A stretch of DNA of 64,000 nucleotides, taken from Puia sp. Its GTDB lineage: Bacteria > Bacteroidota > Bacteroidia > Chitinophagales > Chitinophagaceae. This document shows positions 25,127-34,697 of this stretch, piece after piece (the stretch's first letter is position 1; each line of letters begins with the position of its first letter). The translations under genes were made by a program, and so were the position numbers. The DNA is taken from the NCBI GenBank assembly GCA_031292515.1, contig JARLGZ010000076.1:62001-126000 (forward strand), given 5' to 3'. The notes beneath the pieces are model-generated. The model did not search any database, was not told the origin of the DNA, and worked only from the letters and a program-made list of their open reading frames with translations.

Positions 25127-26263
25127 ATGTATAAAATAATTCGTAATATATTATTCCTCTTCCCCCCGGAAGAGGTCCATCATTTCTCTATGAGTGCCCT
25201 CCATTGGGCCTGCCGCCTGGGTCCTCTGCGCAGTCTTCTCCGGAAGATGGGCCTGCCCGGTTCGGCGGCTCGCCTGCAGGGTGCGGGCAGGAATGAGCGG
25301 TCCGGGGGAGTCGGGGTTGGCAGGGAATCCGGGGTGTCCCGGGCTTCGGGGGCAAAAGGGACCGAGCGGGAATTGTTCGGGCTCGTCTTTCGCAATCCGG
25401 TAGGTCTGGGTGCGGGTTTTGACAAAAATGCCCTCTACCTGCCGGAGCTGGATATACTGGGTTTTGGTTTTGTCGAGATCGGCACAGTGACTCCTTTTCC
25501 ACAGGCCGGCAATGAACGACCCCGGCTTTTCCGTCTACCCAAGGACCGTGCGCTGATCAACCGCATGGGATTCAACAATGACGGGGTCAAGGCAGTGGCG
25601 GGCCGCCTTCGCGACTGGCGAAAGGCGAATGCGGAAAAGAGCAGCCTGATCGTCGGTGGCAATATCGGCAAGAACAAGGCCACTCCCAATGAAGATGCCT
25701 GGAAGGATTATGAAATTTGTTTCCGCGAGCTGTTCGACTGTGTGGATTACTTTGTCGTAAACGTGAGTTCTCCGAATACGCCGGGTCTTCGTGAATTGCA
25801 GGAGAAGGAGTCGCTGCGGAAGATCCTCTCGCATCTCCAGACTCTCAACGGTCAGTATCCCCGGCCCAAGCCTATCCTGCTAAAGATCGCCCCTGACCTG
25901 GGTCCTGAACAACTCGACGATGTCATCGACCTGGCCCTCGAAATACAGTTGGATGGATTGGTGGCGACCAATACCACGATCAGCAGGGATACCCTGCAGG
26001 CCACCAAACAGAGCGAATGGGAATGCATCGGGGCCGGTGGCCTCAGCGGCTCTCCGCTAAAGGAGAAGTCCACGGCGTTTGTCCGGCATATCCATGAAAA
26101 GACCGGAGGAGCGCTGCCTGTCATTGCTTCGGGAGGAATTTTTACGGGTGCGGATGCGCGGGAGAAGATGGCTGCCGGCGCGTCGCTGGTGCAGGTATGG
26201 ACGGGATTCATTTATGAGGGGCCTTTTATCGCGGGGAAGATCACCGCGGAGCTGGCCGAATGA
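25127..26263 (+). CDS. pyrD: Dihydroorotate dehydrogenase (quinone), class 2
   Basis: 378 residues from the ATG at 25127; the frame runs on upstream, but that part lies opposite the thiolase gene. PyrD oxidises dihydroorotate to orotate in pyrimidine synthesis and passes electrons to quinone at the membrane. The N-terminal helices (IIRNILFLFPPEEVHHF) are the membrane-binding and quinone tunnel part of class 2 enzymes. VGLGAGFDKNA and EIGTVTPFPQAGN bind FMN; VNVSSPNTPGLREL holds the catalytic Ser (214/215), and NTTISRD and ASGGIFTGADA complete the barrel. Residues about 44-80 are a Gly/Arg/Ser-rich insertion between the N-terminal helices and the barrel, which makes the protein some 30-40 residues longer than usual. 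Confidence 0.93.
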   Translation: MYKIIRNILFLFPPEEVHHFSMSALHWACRLGPLRSLLRKMGLPGSAARLQGAGRNERSGGVGVGRESGVSRASGAKGTERELFGLVFRNPVGLGAGFDKNALYLPELDILGFGFVEIGTVTPFPQAGNERPRLFRLPKDRALINRMGFNNDGVKAVAGRLRDWRKANAEKSSLIVGGNIGKNKATPNEDAWKDYEICFRELFDCVDYFVVNVSSPNTPGLRELQEKESLRKILSHLQTLNGQYPRPKPILLKIAPDLGPEQLDDVIDLALEIQLDGLVATNTTISRDTLQATKQSEWECIGAGGLSGSPLKEKSTAFVRHIHEKTGGALPVIASGGIFTGADAREKMAAGASLVQVWTGFIYEGPFIAGKITAELAE

Positions 26264-26365
26264 TAAAAACTGTAGCGGAATCAAACGGCTTTTGTATCAT
26301 TACCGAACGATACGACTTTTCGCATACTCTCAAAGCTCTGTTTTTCAGCAGAATATAAACGGGCA

Positions 26366-26373
26366 TAATTTTG
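26366..26373 (+). promoter_or_regulatory. -7 element of the first FtsX-type permease gene
   Basis: TAATTTTG fits the TAnnTTTG consensus, with a TTTTTC tract about 20 bases upstream as a possible -33 element. The start codon is 32 bases downstream. Confidence 0.5.
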
Positions 26374-26405
26374 CGGGAACAAAAGCACCGAAAATGGCAT
26401 GACAA

Positions 26406-29168
26406 ATGGAGCAAGAACGCCTTTGGAAGTTAATCGTTCTGAAACTGACCCGTGAAGCATCCGAAGCAGAACTGCTGGAATTACAACGGCTGGCGCAGGA
26501 GAACCCTGCCTTGTCCCTTTATTTGCAAACCCTGGGTCAATTACAGACCGGGTCTCCGGATGGCAAGGCCGGCCCGGCTTCTGATCCGGGACAATGGACA
26601 CCGGAAGAAGTCGGGGAAGCGTACCAAAGGCTGATGGCGCGGGTGGCCACGGGCGAAACAACGGTGGATGAATCAACGGTTCCGGAGACGGGCCGGGCTC
26701 CCGGCAGGGATTCCGTCAACCGCAGGAAGACGTCCTTCAGCCGGCGCGGCGGCGCTGCAAACGGCATGCTTACAAACTACTGCAAGATCGCCTGGCGAAA
26801 TCTTTTGAGGGATAAAGTCTATAGCCTGGTCAATATCGGCGGTCTGTCCATCGGGATCGCCGTCTGTCTGCTGATCACCCTCTATGTGACCCACGAGTAC
26901 AGCTATGACAGCTTTCACAGGAATGCCGGCCGGATCTATTCCGTAGATGCAAAAATGAAGATGGACGGAGGAGATTATTTCGACTATCCCCTCGTGAGTT
27001 ATAATACGGGACCGGCCCTTTTACGGGAGGATCCCGACGTGGAAAGTTTTGTGCGGACGCCTGCCTCATTTGGCGAAAATCCTATTATCACCAACCCGCA
27101 ATCTCCGGATAAGAAGTTTCAGGAAAGAGGCATGCTGTTCGCCGACAGCAATTTTTTTCAATACTACTCTTTTCCGCTGAGGGAAGGAGATCCGGGCCAG
27201 GTACTGGCAAGGCCGTTTTCGATTGTCCTCAGTGAGCGGATGGCAAGGAAGTATTTCGGGGATGCCGATCCGATAGGCGGGATGCTCAAGTATGACAGCA
27301 CTTATATTTTTACCGTCACGGGTGTGGCGGCCGAAGCGCCGTCCAACTCCACCGTCCGTTATGATTTTGTCGCATCCTTGTCCAGCCAGTTGTCGATGCC
27401 CGCGTTTAAACCGCACCGGGAGGATCAGGCTGTTGTGAGCAGCGGTAATTTTGCTACGTCCATCCTGCTGAAAAAAGGCGCCGATCCGAAGAAAACGGAA
27501 ACCATCCTGAGAAGGCTGGCGGCGTTGAATCCTGACAAATCGGACTCGGCGACCCGCTATGCCCTGCTCCCTCTCCCATCGATGCATTTGTCTATCGGCG
27601 GTTTTGACCAATCGAACACGAAATACCTGCAGATATTTATACTCGCCGGCGGGTTGATCCTGCTACTCGCCCTGATCAACTATATGAGCCTTGCTACGGC
27701 AAAGGCTACGCTCCGGGCCAAGGAGATCGGGGTCCGCAAGGTGATCGGCGCGGGTCGCCCGAGTATCGCCCGCCAGTTTTATGTAGAGTCCGCTTTATAC
27801 GCCGGGATCGCCTTTGTACTGGGTTTCATCCTGTTCAGGCTGGCGCAGCCCTATTTCTTCGACAGGATCCAATTGTCCATCGACTCTTCTTTTCTTTATA
27901 ATCCCCGGGTGCTGGGAATGTTTTTGGCGCTTCTGCTGGCAACGATCTTTATTGCTGGATCTTACCCTTCGTTTGTTTTGTCTTCTTTTAACCCGGTGAC
28001 CGTTTTGTACGGAAGGTTCAGCAAACAACAGGGCGGATCGGGCATCCGTAAATTCTTCCTCGTCCTGCAGTTCTCCTTATCGGTCGGCATGATCATCAGC
28101 AGCCTGGTCATTCAAAAGCAGATGTATTTTTTCCGTCATACGGATACCGGTGTGAACCGGGAAAACGTGGTCATGATCCGGTTCAAAAAGGATATCAGCA
28201 AACACTATCAATCGTTTAAGAATGAGGTGCTGCAAGTCCCGGGTATCAGCAAGGTAGCGACGGGGCGTGATGAGTTGTATACCGGTTACTCCATTTTTTC
28301 GGTGACGACCGCTTACGATAAGACCCCCCGGCAGCTTGCGGCCCTGAATGTGGACGACCAGTTTGTCTCCCTGCTGCATATAAAATGGCTGATCCCACCC
28401 AAGGGAGGCGAGGTTTACAACGATGACCACAAGATCATCGTCAACGAAGCGGCTATCGGCGGGTTGAACCTGCCGGCCAACCCGGTTGGCGAGTATATCC
28501 GGTTAGGGGAATCGAGGCTCCAGGTCGCGGGCGTCGTCAAAAACTTCGTCTATTCATCCCTGCATGATAAGATCGGCGCCCAGGCCTTATTGATTTCGAA
28601 GGATACCGCGATCGGCTGGGGCGATAGCAGGGGTGTGCTCTTTGCCAGGATCGATCCGCATGTAAATATTCCGACGGTGATAGAATCCCTGCGGCGGATC
28701 TATACCCGGTATGATACTCATACGGCTTTCGATTTCCGCTTCATGGATGATGTCTACAATTCCGCCTACAAAGCGGAAGACCGGCTGGCGGATATCTTCA
28801 GTCTCTTCACCGGTCTGATGATCGTCATAGCCGGGCTGGGCCTGTTCGGGCTGATCTCTTTCTCCGCGGTTCAACGGACCCGGGAGATCGGCATCCGAAA
28901 GGTGCTGGGTGCGAGTGTGCAAAGCATCGTGTCGCTGATGGCGAAAGATTTCCTGCTCTATATCCTGATCGCAATTCTAATCGCGGCCCCTGTCACCCTC
29001 TATGCGATGAGCCGATGGCTGGAGAATTTCGCGTACAAGATCTCTCCGGGCTGGGAACTCTTTTTGGGTGCGGCTTTGCTGACGCTCGTGCTGGCGTTGC
29101 TAACGATCGGCGGGATCGCTTTCAGGGCGGCAAGGGCGAACCCGGTGAAGAATCTGCGGACGGAATAA
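26406..29168 (+). CDS. FtsX/MacB-type ABC permease with extra N-terminal domain
   Basis: 920 residues. From residue 121 (MLTNYCKIAWRNLLRDKVYS) it is a normal Bacteroidota tandem FtsX permease of 800 residues: a first helix, a MacB periplasmic domain, three helices near 405-540, a second periplasmic domain, and a final three-helix FtsX bundle with RTREIGIRKVLGAS. Residues 1-120 are extra: MEQERLWKLIVLKLTREASE and following residues resemble the cytoplasmic head of FecR-type anti-sigma factors, joined by a linker. The -7 element at 26366 favours the long form. Such permeases need a separate ATPase, not encoded nearby. Cargo is unknown; export or mechanical signalling across the envelope is likely. 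Confidence 0.85.
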   Translation: MEQERLWKLIVLKLTREASEAELLELQRLAQENPALSLYLQTLGQLQTGSPDGKAGPASDPGQWTPEEVGEAYQRLMARVATGETTVDESTVPETGRAPGRDSVNRRKTSFSRRGGAANGMLTNYCKIAWRNLLRDKVYSLVNIGGLSIGIAVCLLITLYVTHEYSYDSFHRNAGRIYSVDAKMKMDGGDYFDYPLVSYNTGPALLREDPDVESFVRTPASFGENPIITNPQSPDKKFQERGMLFADSNFFQYYSFPLREGDPGQVLARPFSIVLSERMARKYFGDADPIGGMLKYDSTYIFTVTGVAAEAPSNSTVRYDFVASLSSQLSMPAFKPHREDQAVVSSGNFATSILLKKGADPKKTETILRRLAALNPDKSDSATRYALLPLPSMHLSIGGFDQSNTKYLQIFILAGGLILLLALINYMSLATAKATLRAKEIGVRKVIGAGRPSIARQFYVESALYAGIAFVLGFILFRLAQPYFFDRIQLSIDSSFLYNPRVLGMFLALLLATIFIAGSYPSFVLSSFNPVTVLYGRFSKQQGGSGIRKFFLVLQFSLSVGMIISSLVIQKQMYFFRHTDTGVNRENVVMIRFKKDISKHYQSFKNEVLQVPGISKVATGRDELYTGYSIFSVTTAYDKTPRQLAALNVDDQFVSLLHIKWLIPPKGGEVYNDDHKIIVNEAAIGGLNLPANPVGEYIRLGESRLQVAGVVKNFVYSSLHDKIGAQALLISKDTAIGWGDSRGVLFARIDPHVNIPTVIESLRRIYTRYDTHTAFDFRFMDDVYNSAYKAEDRLADIFSLFTGLMIVIAGLGLFGLISFSAVQRTREIGIRKVLGASVQSIVSLMAKDFLLYILIAILIAAPVTLYAMSRWLENFAYKISPGWELFLGAALLTLVLALLTIGGIAFRAARANPVKNLRTE

Positions 29169-29271
29169 TGTCCGCGATATGTCACTGATGGTTTGCCGGA
29201 GCCTGCACCGGTATAGTTTCGTTGATTACTTACTGAAGCCGCGCCGGTATAGCCATATCGGCGCTTCGGTT

Positions 29272-32200
29272 CTAATCAAACTTAACCTTGTAGGCGCTGC
29301 TCTCTCCGGTCGTCAGGTTATTCACACGCAGAAAGTACCAGCCCGGGGCTATCCCCGGGTTCCGGTGGTAGATGATCGTGCTGCTTTGGATGTTCGACTG
29401 CACGCTGGTGTAGAGGGTCTGCCCGGTAATATTGTACAGGGAGATCGCATAGTCCTGGCTTCGCTCGCCGCGGATGTTGATGTTCAGCAGGTCGGTGATG
29501 GGATTCGGATACACGGAGACCTGCCAGCCTGCATTGCCTTTCAACACCACGATATTGCTATAGGTCACCTTGTCGTCGGCATGTTGAATCTCCAACCGGT
29601 AATAGTTAGCACCGCCGGCGGGGTCGTTGTCGGAATAGGTGTAAGGCTCATCGGTGGAGGACGGGTTCGCGGCCACCGTCCCTATCGCGGCAAAACCGCT
29701 TACTGCCTGCGTGCTTCGTTGCACGGTAAACCCGGTAAAAGGAGCTCCGCCCGGCACGGTCCAGCTGAGTTGATTGACGCCGCCGGAAACGGTATTGCCC
29801 TTCAGCGTGATGTCAACCGGGAGGATGATCAGGCCACCGCAGCTGCCATCCAGGTCGAAATAGGAAAGCTTCGTCAGGCATCCGCTGTTGACGGACATTC
29901 GGTTCACATAGATCCCCGTATCGCTTACGGTTACATAGGGTATCGTATAGGTATTTCCGGTACCCACTATTGCGCTGTCGGTGGAGGTCGCCTTTGCCTT
30001 TTGATACCAGGTATAGGTTGCATTGGCGACTATGGGAACCGATAAGGAGGCGCCCTGGTAGAGGCAATCGGAGGTGGAGGTGACGATCGTGTTAGCCAAG
30101 GGGAGGATGTTCACGTCCGCCAGAGCTGCATTGCCGCATGCATCGACGGCACGTAACCGCACCAGGGAATATTGTACGCCGTTATTAATGCTAAATACAG
30201 GGTTGCTCTGGGAGGTCGAACTGATGGCAGGCATGGAGGGCGTACTTCCGATCACCTGGTAGGTATAGGGTGGAGCCCCGCCAGTGACAGATGCGCCGAC
30301 GCTGAAGCTATTATTATCGCACTGATAAGCGGCCGAATTCGAAAGGTTGGGGAAACTATAAACCGGCACGCTGACAGTATCGTTGATCGAGGCCGTGCAT
30401 CCCGGAAAAGTATAGGTGACCACGTAGGTGCCTGCCGCCATGTTGCTGAATGTATAAGTGTTGCCGGAACTAAATGAATAGCCGATCGTCACCGGTAAAA
30501 AATTCATTTGTGTGATCGAAAGCAATACCCCCCCTGAAAGATTGGTAGACGCGACTACCTGGAGGTTGGCGGAGCCGCTCGAAACGCCGGAGGGGCACTG
30601 CGGGGTCACCGTAATTGTGTGGTTGAGCACGCTTGGCGTGGCCGTCACATAGGTTGTGACAGGCGAGCCGCAGGCGGAGGACACTGTGATTTTATAGCGT
30701 TTCGCCGAGATCAGGGAAGGCAGGCCGGACACCACGATATTGGTGCTGGTCGTGACCGTGTCTTTTATCAGGTTGTTGAGCGTATCGTATATCTGCACGT
30801 TGAACGGGGAGATCCCGGAGCTGATCTGAACGGTCACATTCGTAGTGTTATAACTACAGGAGGGAGTGGCTGTCAGGGCGACTACCGTCGACGGGAAGCT
30901 GCTCGTAAAACATCTTCGGATAGTCGTATCAAGGCAGGCGGTTGTAGTATTTATACAATAAGATCCATATGCGATACCGGTGAAAATGCCGGTTGTGTTA
31001 TTGGCTATTGGATTCCCGAGATTGTCTGTTAAATAGTACTTCGCACCTGTAAGATTTGTCTGTCCGGTAATGGAGGCTGAGAAGGTCGTACAGGTCTGGT
31101 TGGCGATGGTCACCGTCGACGCTTCGGAGGGGACGGGTTTTGCCACGCTGAAATGGTTGGTAAATTGTATGCCCGTGCAGCCATCGGTGGTCTTTAGTGT
31201 ATAGGAGCCAAAGCTGGTGATATTGAATATGCCGGTGCCGTTGCAGGTGCCGACCTGGTTGTTTAGCGAGTCATACAAACAAAAGGTCGGCGAAAAGAGA
31301 TTTGTCTGGCCGCCCTGGGTAGCCGTGAAGCCGGCGCAGGTGGTGTTGCTGATCGCGACCGTCCCTACAGAGGGGACAGGAGGTGCTACCGTAAAGCAGG
31401 TATTCAATGTATTTCCGGTGCAATAATCGGTCGTCTTTGCACAATAGGATCCATACGGCACATTTGTAAACACGCCCGTGGCATTACACGACACTCCAGC
31501 CACAGGGTTACCGGACGCGTCCGTGAGGCAGTACAAGCCCCCACTGTATATATTGGCCTGTCCGTTGATCGTCACGGTAAAGCCCGAGCAAGTCTTATTG
31601 GAAATGGTGGCAACGCCGGTGGTCGGACTGGGCCGGTTGTAATTGAAGCATCGCTGGATCGTCGTATCCATACAGGCATCCGTCACATCAATACAATAGG
31701 AAGTGCCGTAGGATAAATTGGTAAACGAGCCGGTGGAGTTACAGGACAGGGTGTTTCCGTTATTATCGACCAGACAATATTGCGGGGTATTCAGGTTGGT
31801 GGCGCCGGTGACCGAGGCATTGAAAGAGGTACAGGTATTTCCAGCGGTGGTAATATTTGCAGCGACGGAGGGGACTTTTGCAGCAGCCGTGAAGTTGACA
31901 GGTACTACCGTTCCCGTGCAGCCGTCTGTCATTTTGATGGTATAGCTGCCATAAGGAATCGCCGTAAAAACGCCCGTTGTATTGCAGGCGCCGACCTGGA
32001 CGCCAGCGCTCGTAAACAGGCAATAAGTCGGGCTGGAAACGTTCTGCTGGCCGGTCACGGTAGCCTGAACGGTGGTACAGGTATAGTTTGTGAGGCTGAC
32101 GGATCCCGTGATGGCGGGTACGGGCCGGTTCACGATAAAGCAACGCGTGATCACGGTGTCATAACAGCTGTTGGTGAGTTTTATACAATAGGAGCCGTAG

Positions 32201-33225
32201 GGGATATTTGTAAAAACACCGGTGGAATTACAGGGCTGGCCAGGTACTGGATTTCCCGAAAGATCGGCCAGACAGTAGTTCGGGTTGGAGAGGTTTAACG
32301 GAGAATATACCGAGGCGGTAAAGCCTGTGCATCCCAACGCGCTCGATACAATAGTCGAGCTGATGTAAGGTACTGCCGTGTTCGTCCAGCTCGCGGTTTT
32401 TACCAGTCCGCAGGCGTCTTTCGCGACCAGGCTAAGCGACCTGTTCTGGCCGATATCATAGGTAAAGGACGCTGTAGTGAACCAGGTGGTGTCTCCGGGT
32501 GCGGTCACGACCCCATAAAGAAAGCCGCTGAATGCGGTGCCCGACAGGTTGCTATTTCCTTTACTGTCCTTCAAGGCTATCTGCATATTATAACTGGTAC
32601 AATTTGCCAGTGTCACGGTGGTAGTATTGATCGACCAACTATAATTCTGAATACTGATAGTTCTCGTTTGTATGGCGCCGCAGGAATCGGTCATCTGTAC
32701 CGCGTAGGTGCCTGGCGTAAGGCCGGTAAAAGTACCGGTGGAATTGGACGTACCCACACCCATGGGGGAAGGAGCTACCAGGGTAAAAGTGAACGGGGAA
32801 AGGCCATTCTGCAATCCTGTCACCGAGATCGAGCCATTCGAGCCGTTGACGCAGGTGACATCCGTTTCGGTCAGGCCGAATCTTGGCTGGCTATAGGTAC
32901 CTGGAACTACTACATTGTTTATCTGGAGGGTGCAGTTGGAGACGATATCCTTGACGGTTACGGTGTAGGTACCACTTTGCAGGCCGTCGATGACGCTGGA
33001 GGAGGTAAACCCGGTATTTGTCGGGCCCTGGACCTGATAGTTATAGGTACCCGAACCACCGGAGGGGATGATTTTTATGGAGCCGGTAGCCGTACACCGG
33101 GATTCGGTGGCCGTGCAGGTGGCAGTAAATCCGTTGCAGGTCTGTGAAAAGCCATTGTATAAGACGCCAAACTGTAAAATCAACAACATCACAAACCCGG
33201 GGCCAGGGTGTAGTATCCGCTTCAT
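29272..33225 (-). CDS. Large type IX secretion substrate with six internal repeats (adhesin-like)
   Basis: 1317 residues. A signal peptide (GFVMLLILQFGVLYNGFSQ) is followed by SprB-like Ig/beta domains (about 30-290) with SGTYTVTVKD and TPGTYAVQMTD, six tandem repeats of about 80 residues (298-785), further beta domains, and a C-terminal type IX sorting domain (VSVYPNPITDLLNINIRGE ... GWYFLRVNNLTTGESSAYKV). The sorting domain sends it through the outer membrane via the type IX system and anchors or releases it at the surface. The repeats carry about four or five Cys each and a G(V/S/I)FT(N/A/G)(I/V/L)xYGSYCIK core. It is probably an adhesin or gliding-type surface protein. It stands alone, convergent with the permease gene upstream. 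Confidence 0.88.
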   Translation of the reverse strand: MKRILHPGPGFVMLLILQFGVLYNGFSQTCNGFTATCTATESRCTATGSIKIIPSGGSGTYNYQVQGPTNTGFTSSSVIDGLQSGTYTVTVKDIVSNCTLQINNVVVPGTYSQPRFGLTETDVTCVNGSNGSISVTGLQNGLSPFTFTLVAPSPMGVGTSNSTGTFTGLTPGTYAVQMTDSCGAIQTRTISIQNYSWSINTTTVTLANCTSYNMQIALKDSKGNSNLSGTAFSGFLYGVVTAPGDTTWFTTASFTYDIGQNRSLSLVAKDACGLVKTASWTNTAVPYISSTIVSSALGCTGFTASVYSPLNLSNPNYCLADLSGNPVPGQPCNSTGVFTNIPYGSYCIKLTNSCYDTVITRCFIVNRPVPAITGSVSLTNYTCTTVQATVTGQQNVSSPTYCLFTSAGVQVGACNTTGVFTAIPYGSYTIKMTDGCTGTVVPVNFTAAAKVPSVAANITTAGNTCTSFNASVTGATNLNTPQYCLVDNNGNTLSCNSTGSFTNLSYGTSYCIDVTDACMDTTIQRCFNYNRPSPTTGVATISNKTCSGFTVTINGQANIYSGGLYCLTDASGNPVAGVSCNATGVFTNVPYGSYCAKTTDYCTGNTLNTCFTVAPPVPSVGTVAISNTTCAGFTATQGGQTNLFSPTFCLYDSLNNQVGTCNGTGIFNITSFGSYTLKTTDGCTGIQFTNHFSVAKPVPSEASTVTIANQTCTTFSASITGQTNLTGAKYYLTDNLGNPIANNTTGIFTGIAYGSYCINTTTACLDTTIRRCFTSSFPSTVVALTATPSCSYNTTNVTVQISSGISPFNVQIYDTLNNLIKDTVTTSTNIVVSGLPSLISAKRYKITVSSACGSPVTTYVTATPSVLNHTITVTPQCPSGVSSGSANLQVVASTNLSGGVLLSITQMNFLPVTIGYSFSSGNTYTFSNMAAGTYVVTYTFPGCTASINDTVSVPVYSFPNLSNSAAYQCDNNSFSVGASVTGGAPPYTYQVIGSTPSMPAISSTSQSNPVFSINNGVQYSLVRLRAVDACGNAALADVNILPLANTIVTSTSDCLYQGASLSVPIVANATYTWYQKAKATSTDSAIVGTGNTYTIPYVTVSDTGIYVNRMSVNSGCLTKLSYFDLDGSCGGLIILPVDITLKGNTVSGGVNQLSWTVPGGAPFTGFTVQRSTQAVSGFAAIGTVAANPSSTDEPYTYSDNDPAGGANYYRLEIQHADDKVTYSNIVVLKGNAGWQVSVYPNPITDLLNINIRGERSQDYAISLYNITGQTLYTSVQSNIQSSTIIYHRNPGIAPGWYFLRVNNLTTGESSAYKVKFD
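30871..32334 (-). repeat. Six tandem about 80-residue coding repeats in the type IX substrate
   Basis: Each unit begins with C(T/S/A)(G/T/S)F-type residues, holds YCL near its middle, then CN(S/T)TGVFT and YGSYCIK, and ends with a Pro-Val-Pro linker. The last unit has lost the middle Cys residues. DNA identity between units is partial, so the duplication is not recent. Confidence 0.85.
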
Positions 33226-33407
33226 AAGGGGGTTTTACTTCATAGGATCCAGGAATTCATGAAAAACGACAAAATACTCCCCTAAAGTATCCAATGTCCA
33301 TAAATACCCGGACAATAGAAAAACGCTAAGTGGAAATACTTAAAGCGCATCCAAGATATATTGTATCCGGCTTGTATTTTTACGGCTCCTTTTAACTGAA
33401 TCTATTT

Positions 33408-34139
33408 ATGATAAGCCCCCTTTTTACCGCCGATTCCCTTATCAGCCTGCTGACGCTGACCTTGCTGGAAATTGTGCTGGGTATCGACAACGTCATTTTC
33501 GTCTCCATCCTTATCGGAAGACTGGACGCCGTAAAGCGACTGAAGGCACGCCGGATATGGATGATCGCGGGTATTTTGTCCCGCACGCTGCTCCTGCTGG
33601 GTCTCGGGTGGCTGGTCAGCAACGGGAGCAAGGAGCTGTTTGCGGTAGCCGGGTATGGGTTCAAGCTCCGAAACCTGATTATGCTGGGCGGCGGCCTGTT
33701 CCTTCTTTATAAGACGGTAAGAGAGATCCATGAAAAATTCGAGGAGCCGGGCCCGGAGGGGATTCGGGTGGAGGGTGCCGGTCGCGGATCTTTCGGGGCA
33801 ATCATGGGCCAGGTCATCCTGGTGGATATTATTTTTTCCTTTGACAGCATCGTCACGGCTGTCGGGCTGGCCAGGAAACTACCCGTCATGATCGCGGCTG
33901 TTGTCATCGCGATGTTCATCATGTTCTTCTTCTCTCAAAAAATAGCTGATTTCATCCACCGGCACCCCAGTCTTAAGATGCTTGCCTTGTCTTTCCTGCT
34001 CATGGTCGGTTTCAGCCTGGTTTTCGAGGGGTTGGAGCCCATCCACCACAGCCATATCGACAAGGGATATATCTATTTCGCCATGGCTTTCTCTTTTGGC
34101 GTCGAATTGCTGAATATCAAGCTTCGAAAAAGAAAATGA
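33408..34139 (+). CDS. TerC family integral membrane protein
   Basis: 243 residues with about seven membrane helices. LEIVLGIDNVIFVSILIGRL near residues 18-37 and ILVDIIFSFDSIVTAVGLAR near 137-156 are the two conserved TerC motifs with paired acidic residues in the membrane. LEPIHHSHIDKGYIYFAMAF near the end is also typical. TerC/Alx proteins move manganese or other metal ions, or load exported metalloproteins, and were first linked to tellurite resistance. It is a single-gene unit: about 180 bases from the divergent adhesin gene and followed by its own terminator. Confidence 0.92.
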   Translation: MISPLFTADSLISLLTLTLLEIVLGIDNVIFVSILIGRLDAVKRLKARRIWMIAGILSRTLLLLGLGWLVSNGSKELFAVAGYGFKLRNLIMLGGGLFLLYKTVREIHEKFEEPGPEGIRVEGAGRGSFGAIMGQVILVDIIFSFDSIVTAVGLARKLPVMIAAVVIAMFIMFFFSQKIADFIHRHPSLKMLALSFLLMVGFSLVFEGLEPIHHSHIDKGYIYFAMAFSFGVELLNIKLRKRK

Positions 34140-34191
34140 ACCCCCCGAAAGGGTCTTGGGCTTCATCCGAAAAAAATCGTGAAACTCAGTT

Positions 34192-34216
34192 CAGGAGAGG
34201 GTTTTCCTGTTTTTTT
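34192..34216 (+). terminator. Rho-independent terminator of the terC-like gene
   Basis: CAGGA / TCCTG stem with an eight-base loop followed by seven T, 52 bases after the TerC stop. The stem is short. Confidence 0.6.
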
Positions 34217-34345
34217 GAAGGCTTTGGGATGATAGGGAACGCCATAAGTTGTCTTCCGCAGGAACCAAACCCGCCGTACTTTTACATCAGAAGGAAAAGC
34301 AATATAGACTAAGCAAGAATTTTCATATGGCAAGCAATCGTTAGA

Positions 34346-34378
34346 GGTCAGCTGTTTCCACAGCCGACCCTTTTTTTT
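34346..34378 (+). terminator. Strong terminator not attached to any called gene
   Basis: GGTCAGCTGT / ACAGCCGACC forms a ten-base stem (one G:U) with a four-base loop and a run of eight T. The TerC gene already has a terminator 130 bases upstream, so this one should end a separate short transcript or act as an attenuator in the leader of the small gene at 34698. Confidence 0.75.
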
Positions 34379-34697
34379 GTTTTTTTTGCCGTTTTGCGGG
34401 TCCGCCTTTCATTCTTGTCGCCGCCACCGGTTCGGCTCTCTGGAGCGACCATTGCCCAAGCGGTTCAGTGTTTACCACCGCGCACTATCCACGTCGCCAA
34501 CCGTCTGCCGATTCTATCGCCTGCCTGAGAACGGTTTCACCCGCCGATCGACGATTTCTGCCTGTCAGCGGCTTTTGTCGGACGCCAACCAACGGTTCCA
34601 ACCGTCTGCCAACGATTTTTGATGCCTGCCTGCCAACGATTTCAAATACACAACAAAGATATCGCTATCAATCTTTTACACTATAAATTTTAATACT
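34379..34697 (+). other. Pyrimidine-rich leader with degenerate repeats before a small gene
   Basis: This stretch belongs to a gap of more than 500 bases after TerC and has no gene that I can support. The plus strand is rich in C and T and repeats variants of CAACCGTCTGCCAACGATTT and GCCTGCCTGCCAACGATTTC, with several GGTT/AACC elements that could pair. It may be the untranslated leader of the 46-residue gene, or a decayed repeat tract. Confidence 0.4.

Noticed and set aside
34379-34622. A short open frame of 81 codons in the pyrimidine-rich gap after TerC
   Set aside because: Its product is rich in Arg, Ser and Pro without motif, and several overlapping frames are equally open; the tract is repeat-derived.
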